Counted from the stretch's first letter, positions 53,112-61,106 are shown. The stretch: DNA of 64,000 nt from Microcella flavibacter (GCF_012530535.1 NZ_CP051299.1:1798001-1862000), one strand, 5' to 3'. The notes: generated from the letters alone by a model not told the origin. Numbers and translations: made by a program.

Positions 53112-55142
53112 ATGAGCAACCCCTTCCTCTCCCCCAGCACCCTCCCGTACCAGCTGCCGCCGTTCGCCGACATCGCCGTCGAGCACTACGCCCCTGCGAT
53201 CACGCAGGGCATGGCCGAGCAGCGCGCCGAGATCGACGCGATCACCGCCGACCCCGCCGAGGCCACCTTCGAGAACACGATGGTGCCGCTCGAGCGCAGC
53301 GGGCAGACCCTCATGCGCGTGCTGCGCGTCTTCTTCAACCAGTCCTCCGCCGACTCGACCGACGCCGTCGCCGCCATCGAGGAGGAGTTCGCTCCGCAGC
53401 TCGCCGGCCACGAGGACGCGATCGAGCTGGATGGCGCGCTGTACGCGCGCATCCGCCACCTGCACGAGCACCTCGACGAGCTGGGTCTCGACGACGAGCA
53501 GCGCTACCTGGTCGAGCGGCGCTTCACGCGCATGACCCTCGCCGGCGCCAGCCTCGACGAGATGGAGAAGGCGCGCCTCACCGAGCTCAACCAGCGCCTC
53601 TCGGTGCTGCAGACCAAGTTCGAGAAGAACCTGCTCGCCGACACGAACGACCTCGCCGTCGTCATCGACTCGGTCGACGAGCTCGACGGCCTCAGCGAGG
53701 GCGAGATCTCGGCCGCCGCCCAGGCGGCATCCGACCGCGGGCTCGAGGGCAAGCACCTCATCACGCTCGTGCTGCCCACCGGGCACCCCGTTCTGGAGAG
53801 CCTGACGAACCGGGAGGTGCGCGAGCGCATCATGCGGGCATCCCGTCAGCGGGCGGCGCGCGGCAACGCCCACGACAACGGCGACGTGCTGCTCGAGATC
53901 GTGCGGCTGCGGGCCCGCCGAGCCGAGCTGCTCGGCTTCGCCAGCCACGCCGACTTCATCACCGCCGACCAGACGGCGAGGACGCCGCAGCGCGTCGCCG
54001 CGATGCTCGAGCCGCTCGCGCAGGCCGCCGCCCGCAACGCCCGCGCCGAGAAGCAGAAGCTCGAGCAGCTGGCCGGCCACCCCATCGAGGCGCACGACTG
54101 GGCCTTCTACAGCGAGAAGGTGCGCAAGGCCGAGTTCGACGTCGACACCAGCGAGCTCAAGCCCTACTTCGAGGCCGAGCGGGTGCTGCAGCAGGGCGTC
54201 TTCGCCGCCGCGACCAAGGTCTACGGCATCACCTTCAGCGAGCGCCGCGACCTGCAGGGGTACACCGAGGGCGTGCGCGTCTTCGAGGTGCGCAACGAGG
54301 ACGGCTCAGAGCTCGGCCTCTACCTGCTCGACCTCTACACGCGCGACACGAAGCGCGGCGGCGCCTGGATGAACGAGCTCATCGGCCAGAACGAGCTGCT
54401 CGACCACCCCACGATCGTCGTCAACAACCTCAACGTCTCGAAGCCCGCCGCGGGCGAGCCGACTCTGCTGACCTTCGACGAGGTGAACACCTTCTTCCAC
54501 GAATTCGGCCACGCCCTGCACGGCCTCTTCGCCCGCGTCGTCTACCCGAGCTTCACGGGCACGAACGTGTACCGCGACTTCGTCGAGTTCCCCAGCCAGG
54601 TCAACGAGATGTGGATGCTCTGGCCCGAGATCGTCAACGACTACGCCGTGCACCACCGCACCGGCGAGCCCATCGACGCGGGCATCATCGACCGCATCCG
54701 CGCCTCGCAGACCTGGGGCGAGGGCTTCGCGACGAGCGAGTACCTCGCCGCGGCGCTGCTCGACCAGGCCTGGCACCGGCTCTCGTCGGCCGAGGCGGAC
54801 GCCGTGACCGACGTCGCCGCCTTCGAGCGCGACGCGCTCGCCGCTGTCGGGCTCGACGACCCGGCGGTGCCGACCCGGTACTCGAGCTGCTACTTCGCCC
54901 ACACCTTCTCGGGCGGCTACTCGGCCGGCTACTACTCGTACATCTGGAGCGAGGTTCTCGACGCCGACACCGTGCAGTGGTTCGAGCAGAACGGCGGGCT
55001 CACCCGGGCCAACGGCGATCGGTTCCGGCAGTACGTGCTCGGCATCGGCGGCAAGCAGGACCCGCTCGAGGCCTACCGGGCGTTCCGCGGGCGCGACGCG
55101 GTGATCGAGCCGCTGCTCGAGCGGCGCGGCCTCGCGGCCTGA
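53112..55142 (+). CDS. M3 family zinc metallopeptidase (Dcp/oligopeptidase A type)
   Basis: Cytosolic peptidase that trims short peptides. 676 residues. The zinc site is FFHEFGHALHGLFA (HExxH) with the third ligand Glu about 26 residues later (RDFVEFPSQVNEMWM). SSCYFAHTFSGGYSAGYYSYIWSE is the typical C-terminal segment of Dcp and OpdA. No signal peptide is seen. Whether it is a dipeptidyl carboxypeptidase or an endo-oligopeptidase cannot be decided here. Confidence 0.95.
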   Translation: MSNPFLSPSTLPYQLPPFADIAVEHYAPAITQGMAEQRAEIDAITADPAEATFENTMVPLERSGQTLMRVLRVFFNQSSADSTDAVAAIEEEFAPQLAGHEDAIELDGALYARIRHLHEHLDELGLDDEQRYLVERRFTRMTLAGASLDEMEKARLTELNQRLSVLQTKFEKNLLADTNDLAVVIDSVDELDGLSEGEISAAAQAASDRGLEGKHLITLVLPTGHPVLESLTNREVRERIMRASRQRAARGNAHDNGDVLLEIVRLRARRAELLGFASHADFITADQTARTPQRVAAMLEPLAQAAARNARAEKQKLEQLAGHPIEAHDWAFYSEKVRKAEFDVDTSELKPYFEAERVLQQGVFAAATKVYGITFSERRDLQGYTEGVRVFEVRNEDGSELGLYLLDLYTRDTKRGGAWMNELIGQNELLDHPTIVVNNLNVSKPAAGEPTLLTFDEVNTFFHEFGHALHGLFARVVYPSFTGTNVYRDFVEFPSQVNEMWMLWPEIVNDYAVHHRTGEPIDAGIIDRIRASQTWGEGFATSEYLAAALLDQAWHRLSSAEADAVTDVAAFERDALAAVGLDDPAVPTRYSSCYFAHTFSGGYSAGYYSYIWSEVLDADTVQWFEQNGGLTRANGDRFRQYVLGIGGKQDPLEAYRAFRGRDAVIEPLLERRGLAA

Positions 55143-55162
55143 GCCGGGCGCGGGGCGCCGGG

Positions 55163-55182
55163 GCCGGGGGCGCTCCCCCGGC
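55163..55182. terminator. Bidirectional hairpin between convergent genes
   Basis: 8-bp perfect stem GCCGGGGG/CCCCCGGC with a 4-base loop, between stops at 55142 and 55200. Confidence 0.65.
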
Positions 55183-55199
55183 GCCGGCGCGGCGCGCGA

Positions 55200-56498
55200 C
55201 TAGAACCAGAAGCTGAGGCGCGGGGCGAGCGGCGTCACGGCGAGGGCGTGCAGGCGCTCCAGTGCCTCCGGGGCGCCCGACGCGCGCCCGGCGGCCGCGA
55301 GCGTCAGCGGGCTCGTGCCGCCAAGGTGCACGGCGGCGAGGGCGCCCGCGTCGAGGGCCACCTCGGCGGGAGCATCCGTCGTCGTCACCGTCGCGCGCCC
55401 CGCCTCGTCGACCGCCAGCCGGAACCGGCCCGCGGCGAAGCCCAGCGGGTCGCTCACCTCGAGAACGATCTCACCCGCCGTCTGCCAGGTGCGGCCCTCG
55501 AGGGCGACGGCGACGTCGAGGATGCGCGTCCAGAGGTGATCGGACTGCGCCCGGGTGCGCACGGCCCGCGGGTCGGCGACCATCCAGCGCAGGGGCTCGT
55601 CGACGCTGCGCAGCCCCACCGCGATCTCGTGCACGAGATCGAGCTCGAGCAGGTACCGCCAGAGGCCCGCGTAGGCGTCGGTCGTGGCGGCGACGAGGTC
55701 GACGACCTCGATCGTGTGGCGCGAGAAGTCGTGGCCGGCTTCCTTCACCCGGTACAGGGCGAAGCCCTGCGGCTCGCCGTGCTCGTCGTCGTAGCGCACG
55801 GCCCGCACGTCGGCCGCCTTCTTCGCCTGCGAGGCGCGCAGGCCCAGCAGGCGGTCCCAGTAGCCGGGCCAGCGGTCGACGTCGCCGGCGACGCGGGCGC
55901 GCTGCTCGATGCCGGGGGCGAGCGGGCGCAGAGCATCCCGCTGCACGAAGTGCACGCGACCGGCCGCCTGCGGGCCCGTCCAGACCGCGCGGCGGGTGTC
56001 GATCACGAGGTCGACGGCCGAGGCCGCGGGGGCGAAGCCGAAGCGGCCGTAGATCGTCGCCTCCGAGACGGTGAGCGCGGCGATCGGCAGACGCAGCGCC
56101 CGGGCCGTGCGCAGCTCGCCCTCGAGCAGGGCGCGGGCGATGCCGCGACGGCGGTGCGTCGGCGCGACGGTCACGGCGCTGATCGCCCAGGCCGGAAGGC
56201 TGCCGCCGCCCGGCACCGTCAGCGGGGTGGGCCAGCTGTCGACCGTCGCGACCGGCGTCTCGGGCTCGACGGCGGTCGCGTCCCAGACGGCGGTCGTGCG
56301 GCGGTCCGCGAAGCCCTCGCGCGCCTCGTAGAGCTCCTCGGCCTCGGCGATCGCGCTGTAGAAGCCGCGGTTCACCGCCTGCGAGAAGGCGTCGCGCTCG
56401 TCCGGGTCGGTGCCGACCACCTCGTAGCGCAGGCCCCGCGCGGCGAGGGCCTCGCGGGAGTCGGTGTCGGCGGGCAGCGTGCGGAAGAGCTCGTCCAT
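55200..56498 (-). CDS. Eis-like GNAT acetyltransferase
   Basis: 432 residues with the three-part layout of Eis proteins: an N-terminal GNAT domain with AISAVTVAPTHRRRGIARALL and ALTVSEATIYGRFGFAPA, a degenerate central GNAT domain, and a C-terminal sterol-carrier-like domain ending in the free aromatic carboxylate SFWF, which in Eis supplies the catalytic carboxylate. Eis enzymes acetylate amines including aminoglycosides; the natural substrate here is unknown. A TAGCCT box lies 6 bases before the ATG. Confidence 0.9.
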   Translation of the reverse strand: MDELFRTLPADTDSREALAARGLRYEVVGTDPDERDAFSQAVNRGFYSAIAEAEELYEAREGFADRRTTAVWDATAVEPETPVATVDSWPTPLTVPGGGSLPAWAISAVTVAPTHRRRGIARALLEGELRTARALRLPIAALTVSEATIYGRFGFAPAASAVDLVIDTRRAVWTGPQAAGRVHFVQRDALRPLAPGIEQRARVAGDVDRWPGYWDRLLGLRASQAKKAADVRAVRYDDEHGEPQGFALYRVKEAGHDFSRHTIEVVDLVAATTDAYAGLWRYLLELDLVHEIAVGLRSVDEPLRWMVADPRAVRTRAQSDHLWTRILDVAVALEGRTWQTAGEIVLEVSDPLGFAAGRFRLAVDEAGRATVTTTDAPAEVALDAGALAAVHLGGTSPLTLAAAGRASGAPEALERLHALAVTPLAPRLSFWF

Positions 56499-56504
56499 GC
56501 CGCC

Positions 56505-56510
56505 AGGCTA
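56505..56510 (-). promoter_or_regulatory. Leaderless -10 box of the Eis-like gene
   Basis: TAGCCT (reverse strand), 6 bases before the ATG at 56498. Confidence 0.55.
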
Positions 56511-57731
56511 TCGAGCCGGAGCCTCGGCGTCTCCGGTGCTGCGCGGCCGGCGGGCTCGGGTGACGAGCAGCACGACGGCCCCCACGAGCAGCCCCCAGAA
56601 GGCGCTGCCGACGCCCGCGACGACGACGCCCGAGGCGACGACGACGAGCGTGACGGCCGCGGTGAGGCGCGTCTCGGGGGCCTCGAAGGCCGCGACGAGG
56701 CCGGTCGTCAGGGCGCCGAGCAGGGCGAGCCCGGCGACGGCGATGATGAGGATGGGCGGGGCCGCCGTGACGAGCGCCGTCGCCGCGCCCGCGCTCAGGC
56801 CGAGCAGCACGTAGACGACGCCGCCCGCGACGGGCGCGATCCAGCGGCGGTCGCGGTCGGGATGCGCGTCGGGACCGGCCATGAGCGCCGCCGTGAGCGC
56901 CGCCAGGTTGACGGCGAACCCGCCGAGCGGGGCTCCGATCGCGGTGACGAGACCGCTCGAGACGAGCACCGCCCGCGCCGGAGCCGGCGGGTACCCGAGC
57001 GTCGTGAGCACCGCGAAGCCGGGCACGTTCTGGCCCGCCATCGTGACGATGAAGAGCGGCAGCCCGAGCGAGGCGATGACGAGCGGATCGAGGGCCGGCA
57101 GCGTCAGGGTGAGGGCGGGCGCGAGGGAGGCGGCGGGCATCCCGGAGCCGTCGGCGAGCGCGCCGGCCGAGGCTGCTTCGAAGCCGCCGTTCGCCTGGAT
57201 CACGATGCCGATGCCGGCGACGAGCATCGCCGCGGGCACCGCCCAGCGCGGGGCGAGGCGCACGAGCGCCAGCCAGACCAGCACGACGGGCACGGCGAGC
57301 AGGGGCTGCTCGACGACGGCGGTGACGGGGGCGATGCAGATGGGCAGCAGGATGCCGGCGAGCATGGCCCCGGCGAGCGGCATCGGGATGCGCGTCATCG
57401 CCCGGCCGAGCGGGCGGATGAGCCCGGTGATGACGATGAGCAGGCCGCAGACGATGAAGGCGCCGATGGCGGCGCGGTAGTCGCCGACCGCTCCCTCGGC
57501 GGCGACGAGCAGCGCGGCGCCGGGCGTCGACCAGGCGAAGGAGAGCGGCAGGCGGAAGGCCGCGCTCAGCGCGATCGCGAGGCCGGCCTGGCCGAGGCAG
57601 AGCACGAGCAGGCCCGAGGCGGCCTCGGCGGGGGTCGCGCCGACGGCGAGCAGCCCCGCGATGACGAGGGCGAAGGAGCTGGCGAAGCCGGTGAGCGCCC
57701 CGACGATGCCGGCGACGATGGGCTGCAGCAT
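56508..57731 (-). CDS. BenE-family benzoate/H+ symporter-like protein
   Basis: 407 residues, about 12 membrane helices. Family segments: GFASSFALVIAGLLAVGATPAEA, SLPLSFAWSTPGAALL-like FRLPLSFAWSTPGAALL, and LFIVTMAGQNVPGFAVL. BenE proteins take up benzoate in some bacteria. No benzoate degradation genes are in the window, so the substrate is open. A TAGGCT box lies 6 bases before the ATG. The gene ends 9 bases before the Eis-like gene starts. Confidence 0.88.
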   Translation of the reverse strand: MLQPIVAGIVGALTGFASSFALVIAGLLAVGATPAEAASGLLVLCLGQAGLAIALSAAFRLPLSFAWSTPGAALLVAAEGAVGDYRAAIGAFIVCGLLIVITGLIRPLGRAMTRIPMPLAGAMLAGILLPICIAPVTAVVEQPLLAVPVVLVWLALVRLAPRWAVPAAMLVAGIGIVIQANGGFEAASAGALADGSGMPAASLAPALTLTLPALDPLVIASLGLPLFIVTMAGQNVPGFAVLTTLGYPPAPARAVLVSSGLVTAIGAPLGGFAVNLAALTAALMAGPDAHPDRDRRWIAPVAGGVVYVLLGLSAGAATALVTAAPPILIIAVAGLALLGALTTGLVAAFEAPETRLTAAVTLVVVASGVVVAGVGSAFWGLLVGAVVLLVTRARRPRSTGDAEAPAR

Positions 57732-57737
57732 GAGCCG

Positions 57738-57743
57738 AGCCTA
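57738..57743 (-). promoter_or_regulatory. Leaderless -10 box of the BenE-like gene
   Basis: TAGGCT (reverse strand), 6 bases before the ATG at 57731. Confidence 0.6.
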
Positions 57744-57760
57744 GGGCGCGCCGGATGCCC

Positions 57761-59167
57761 TCAGTGCGTCGCGGCGTAGGCCCGGCGCGACCACATCGCG
57801 ACGTGGTGGTGCAGCTCGGGCACGAGCGGCTCGTGCTCGGGCTTCATGAGCACGCTGCGCATGATGCGGGCGTGGTCGGCGTCGCGCTCGAGCTCGATGC
57901 CGCGGGCGGCGAGCGGCTCGGGGCCGACGACGTAGGTGGCGAGGTGGGTCTGCTGCGGCCGGGTCGTGTCGGCGGCCATCTCGAAGATGGCGTGGCTGAC
58001 GCGGTCGAGCTCGCTCATGCTCCGCACCCGCGGCAGGTAGGTGATGATGTCGAGCTCGGGGCGCTGGTAGGGCTGCAGGATGTCGCAGTCGGCGAGCAGG
58101 CCGTGCCAGGTCTGCGCGGCCCGGTAGCCGGGCAGCACGATGCCGCCGAGGCCCTGCTCGGTGAGCGGGAAGACCTTGAGCGTCGCCCACAGCGCGGCGG
58201 CCGCGGCGCCCGCGCGCGAGCATTCGAGCTGGATCTCGCCGAAGTGCCGCTCGGTGCTGGCGAAGTAGGTGTACGGCGACTCGTGGTGGTAGTACCGCAG
58301 GATCGACTGGTCGTTGAAGAGCACGGCGCCGCAGCCGTAGGGCTGGAGGCCGTGCTTGTGCGGGTCGACGACGACGGAGTCGGCGTCGCGGATGGCGCGG
58401 AAGTGCCGCGCCGTCTCGGGGTCGAGGTGGTCGGCGATGATCGAGAAGAACCCGCCGTAGGCCGTGTCGACGTGCACCCGCGCTCCGTACCGGCGGGCGA
58501 GCGGCACGATGTCGGCCAGCGGATCGACGGCGCCGAGCCCCGTGGTGCCGAGGGTGGCGACGACGACGCCGACGGTGCCGGTCTGCAGCTCGCGCTCGAG
58601 GGCGTCGAGGTCCATGCGCCCGCGGGCGTCGGTGGGGATGCCCGTCGTCGGCATGCCGAGCACCTCGCCCATGCGGGAGTGCGTGTAGTGGGCATCCGCG
58701 CTGTGCAGGATGCTGCTGCCGGGCCGGATCTCGCGACTCACCCAGAGCGCCTCGAGGTTCGCGGTCGTGCCGCTCGTAGTGAGGTGCCCCATGTAGTCGA
58801 TGCCGTTTTCCGGCGTGTACCCGAACATGGCGGCGAGCTGGTCGAGCACCTCGTGCTCCATGGCGGTGGTGGCGCGGCTGGCGTCGATGGAGTGATTGTT
58901 GGGGTTGAGCTGCATCGTCGCGAGGTAGGCGGCGACGGCGACCGGGTGCGGGGGCTTCAGCATCTGCCCGGCGTACTGCGGGTGGAAGTAGGGGTAGTTG
59001 TCGTCGAGCCGCTCGACGAGCTCGGCGAGCACGGACTGCACCTGCTCGGGGTCGGCGTGCGTCGACTCGTGCACGGGCCAGTCGCCGTAGGTGGCCTTGA
59101 GATCGCCGATGCCCGTCATGACGGTCGGCAGCAGCTCGGTCAGGTCGATGGCACGCTTCGCGCTCAC
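57761..59167 (-). CDS. Group II PLP-dependent decarboxylase (tyrosine-decarboxylase-like)
   Basis: 468 residues. The PLP lysine is in DSVVVDPHKHGLQPYGCGAV; other segments are NPNNHSIDASRATTAMEHEV, YMGHLTTSGTTANLEALWV and RVHVDTAYGGFFSI. The DPHKHG and YGCG forms resemble bacterial tyrosine-type decarboxylases more than the enzyme at 21974-23398. GTG at 59167 has GAAGGAG 7 bases upstream. Substrate unproven. No amine antiporter gene is adjacent. Confidence 0.88.
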   Translation of the reverse strand: MSAKRAIDLTELLPTVMTGIGDLKATYGDWPVHESTHADPEQVQSVLAELVERLDDNYPYFHPQYAGQMLKPPHPVAVAAYLATMQLNPNNHSIDASRATTAMEHEVLDQLAAMFGYTPENGIDYMGHLTTSGTTANLEALWVSREIRPGSSILHSADAHYTHSRMGEVLGMPTTGIPTDARGRMDLDALERELQTGTVGVVVATLGTTGLGAVDPLADIVPLARRYGARVHVDTAYGGFFSIIADHLDPETARHFRAIRDADSVVVDPHKHGLQPYGCGAVLFNDQSILRYYHHESPYTYFASTERHFGEIQLECSRAGAAAAALWATLKVFPLTEQGLGGIVLPGYRAAQTWHGLLADCDILQPYQRPELDIITYLPRVRSMSELDRVSHAIFEMAADTTRPQQTHLATYVVGPEPLAARGIELERDADHARIMRSVLMKPEHEPLVPELHHHVAMWSRRAYAATH

Positions 59168-59384
59168 AGCCGCACTCCTTCGTGGGGGTGTCCGCCCTCG
59201 CGCGCGGGATGTGCGGCGACGGCGATGTCGCTCGCGAGTCTAGGCGATCTCCGTTCGGGGGCGAACGATCGGGATGCGCGGCGCGGGCCGCGCGGTCGGC
59301 CGCGGTCGCGCGCGCGGCGGGTTCCGCGGCCGTGGGGCGATGCGCGGCGGACGGCGCGCCTGCGGGGTGGCGGAACGATGCTCG
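59168..59384. other. Intergenic stretch without a gene
   Basis: Holds the leader of the decarboxylase gene; TAGACT near 59240 (reverse strand) is a possible -10. The rest is GC-rich with no feature I can support. Confidence 0.5.
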
Positions 59385-59451
59385 CGCTCCTTCCACTCTG
59401 CAGGAACTCGCCGAGGATCGATCACTGAAGTCCTGCACAGTGGAAGGAGCG
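59385..59451. repeat. Dispersed palindromic element, copy 2
   Basis: 21-bp inverted repeat with one mismatch (59385-59405 with 59431-59451) around a 25-base loop. Arms and loop length match the copy at 16614-16676. It ends 10 bases before the tRNA-derived tandem array. Confidence 0.9.
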
Positions 59452-59461
59452 CAGGTGCGGA

Positions 59462-59771
59462 TGGTGCCCCCGACCGGAATCGAACCTGTGACCAAGAGAT
59501 GAGAAGCACCACGAGAACCGTTCTGGTGCCCCCGACAGGAATCGAACCTGTGACCAAGAGATGAGAAGCACCACGAGAACCGTTCTGGTGCCCCCGACAG
59601 GAATCGAACCTGTGACCAAGAGATGAGAAGCACCACGAGAACCGTTCTGGTGCCCCCGACAGGAATCGAACCTGTGACCAAGAGATGAGAAGCACCACGA
59701 GAACCGTTCTGGTGCCCCCGACAGGAATCGAACCTGTGACCAAGAGATGAGAAGCACCACGAGAACCGTTC
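59462..59771 (-). repeat. Five tandem 62-bp copies of the tRNA-Arg 3' part
   Basis: Copies begin at 59462, 59524, 59586, 59648 and 59710, and the intact tRNA follows at 59772, all exactly 62 bases apart. Read on the reverse strand, each unit is 45 bases of tRNA-Arg from the anticodon loop (position 32) through the variable loop, T arm, 3' acceptor strand and CCA, followed by a 17-base linker. All carry C instead of A at position 37. The most distal copy has one further change in the T stem (59475). The copies lack the 5' half and cannot be tRNAs. Confidence 0.95.
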
Positions 59772-59847
59772 TGGTGCCCCCGACAGGAATCGAACCTGTG
59801 ACCAAGAGATTAGAAGGCTCCTGCTCTATCCGCTGAGCTACGGGGGC
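59772..59847 (-). tRNA. tRNA-Arg (anticodon TCT)
   Basis: Complete 76 bases with CCA encoded. Acceptor stem GCCCCCG/CGGGGGC, D arm GCTC/GAGC, anticodon loop CTTCTAA, T arm ACAGG-TTCGATT-CCTGT. The anticodon stem has a C31/U39 mismatch and a G27-U43 wobble. It decodes AGA, a rare codon in this GC-rich genome. It is followed at once by five tandem copies of its own 3' part. Confidence 0.95.
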
Positions 59848-59872
59848 GAGGCGCCTCCAGGCTACCGGAGCC

Positions 59873-60136
59873 CTACCCTTTCGCCTCGGCGAGCGCCGTC
59901 AGCAGCCGGGGCAGGGTCGGCACGCCCTCCGCGGTGACGAGGATCGAGTCGTCGGCCCGGCGCACGACGATCGTCGGCGTCGAGGTGACGCCGTGGGCGA
60001 GGGCGCGCTCCTGGTGGGCGGCGACGTCGAGCTCCTCGACGACGAGCTCGGGCACGAGGCGCTGTGCCTCGGCCACCACCTCGCGCGCTCGGTGGCACGG
60101 GTCGCAGAAGGCCGAGGTGAAGAGTTCGATGCGCAC
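59873..60136 (-). CDS. Thioredoxin-fold/glutaredoxin-like protein
   Basis: 87 residues of thioredoxin fold: IELFTSAFCDPCHRAREVV with a CDPC redox motif, the cis-Pro loop TSTPTIVV, and a short C-terminal helix. A small cytosolic disulfide oxidoreductase; partner unknown. GTG at 60136 lies exactly 6 bases after a TAGCCT box. Confidence 0.88.
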   Translation of the reverse strand: MRIELFTSAFCDPCHRAREVVAEAQRLVPELVVEELDVAAHQERALAHGVTSTPTIVVRRADDSILVTAEGVPTLPRLLTALAEAKG

Positions 60137-60142
60137 CGCCCC

Positions 60143-60148
60143 AGGCTA
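60143..60148 (-). promoter_or_regulatory. Leaderless -10 box of the thioredoxin-like gene
   Basis: TAGCCT (reverse strand), 6 bases before the GTG at 60136. Confidence 0.55.
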
Positions 60149-60202
60149 CGCGCGCCGCCTGCGTGCACGTCCGCCCCGACCGGGGCCGTCGGAGGCGCCG
60201 GA

Positions 60203-60208
60203 TAGGGT
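60203..60208 (+). promoter_or_regulatory. Leaderless -10 box of orn
   Basis: TAGGGT ends 6 bases before the GTG at 60215. Confidence 0.6.
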
Positions 60209-60214
60209 GGTGCC

Positions 60215-60835
60215 GTGAATTCAACGACCGAGCGCCTCGTCTGGATCGACTGCGAGATGACGGGGCTCGACCTGACGAAGGACGAGCTCGTCGAGGTCGC
60301 GGTGGTCATCACCGACTACGAGCTCGAGCCCGTGCATCCCGGATTCTCGATCGTCATCGCCCCCAGCGCCGCCGCCCTCGAGGGCATGGGCGACTTCGTG
60401 CGCCAGATGCACACCACCAGCGGTCTGCTCGACGAGCTCGCCGACGGCGTCAGCCTCGCCGACGCCGAGGAGGCCGTGCTCGCCTACATCGCCGCGCACG
60501 TCCCCACCGCCGGCCAGGCGCCCCTCGCCGGCAACACCATCGGCACCGACCGCTCCTTCATCGCCCGCGACATGCCCCGGGTGGATGCCCATCTGCACTA
60601 CCGCTCCGTCGACGTCTCCTCGATCAAGGAGCTCGTGCGCCGCTGGTTCCCTCGCGTGTACTTCAACGCCCCTGCCAAGAACGGCGGGCACCGGGCCCTC
60701 GCCGACATCCTCGAGTCCATCCGCGAGCTCGAGTACTACCGACGCATCGGCTTCACGACCGAACCCGGACCGACGAGCGAGGCCGCTCAGCAGGTCGCCG
60801 CCGAGGTCGTGGAGAAGTGGAGCCCCCGTCTGTAA
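60215..60835 (+). CDS. orn: Oligoribonuclease
   Basis: 3'-5' exonuclease that finishes RNA decay by degrading 2-5-mers (and pGpG). 206 residues with all DEDDh motifs: VWIDCEMTGLD, LAGNTIGTDRSFIARDMP, YRSVDVSSIKEL and KNGGHRALADILESI. A variable tail of about 25 residues follows the core. It is transcribed toward tRNA-His. Confidence 0.97.
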   Translation: MNSTTERLVWIDCEMTGLDLTKDELVEVAVVITDYELEPVHPGFSIVIAPSAAALEGMGDFVRQMHTTSGLLDELADGVSLADAEEAVLAYIAAHVPTAGQAPLAGNTIGTDRSFIARDMPRVDAHLHYRSVDVSSIKELVRRWFPRVYFNAPAKNGGHRALADILESIRELEYYRRIGFTTEPGPTSEAAQQVAAEVVEKWSPRL

Positions 60836-60870
60836 TAGACTTCTCGGGTTCCGCTCCACGAGCGGCGCAT

Positions 60871-60944
60871 GGTGGGTATAGCTCAGTCGGTAGAGCACCT
60901 GGTTGTGGTCCAGGGGGCCGCGGGTTCAAGTCCCGTTACTCACC
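60871..60944 (+). tRNA. tRNA-His (anticodon GTG)
   Basis: Cloverleaf with the extra 5' G (position -1, 60871) opposite discriminator C73 (60944), the hallmark of tRNA-His. Acceptor stem GTGGGTA/TACTCAC, anticodon loop TTGTGGT. The genomic sequence after C73 is CAC, so the 3' CCA is not encoded, unlike in the Ala and Arg tRNAs here. Confidence 0.95.
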
Positions 60945-60951
60945 CACAGAC

Positions 60952-61020
60952 GGGTCAGGTGTGAACTTTCGACCAAGGGACCACCCTTGGAGGAAGTTCG
61001 CACCTGGCCCTATTTCTTTG
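60952..61020 (+). terminator. Long hairpin terminator after tRNA-His with T-rich tail
   Basis: Outer arms GGGTCAGGTG and CACCTGGCCC plus GAACTT/AAGTTC pair with few wobbles, an inner CCAAGGG/CCCTTGG hairpin caps the structure, and TATTTCTTTG follows. It is the only classical U-tailed terminator seen in the window. Confidence 0.85.
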
Positions 61021-61106
61021 CCTCGGCGGCCCACCAGGGAAAAGCATGGCGAGGGCCACACTTGCTCGGCGTGCTTACCGAGGCACGGAGACGCCCGCCG
61101 GAATCT

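Noticed and set aside
55200-56498. Aminoglycoside resistance through Eis
   Set aside because: Eis-like proteins are broad acetyltransferases in many soil and marine actinobacteria; resistance depends on expression and substrate and is not shown by sequence.
59462-59771. CRISPR array
   Set aside because: Repeats are contiguous copies of a tRNA part with a constant linker; there are no variable spacers and no cas genes.
59240-59805. Open frames of repeating peptide through the tRNA array
   Set aside because: They translate the 62-bp tRNA-derived repeat, whose three-unit period keeps frames open. No ribosome site and no protein-like composition.
59385-59851. Prophage or integrative element at tRNA-Arg
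   Set aside because: No integrase, excisionase or phage gene lies on either side; the flanks are a decarboxylase and a thioredoxin-like gene. The att-site origin is kept only as a hypothesis.
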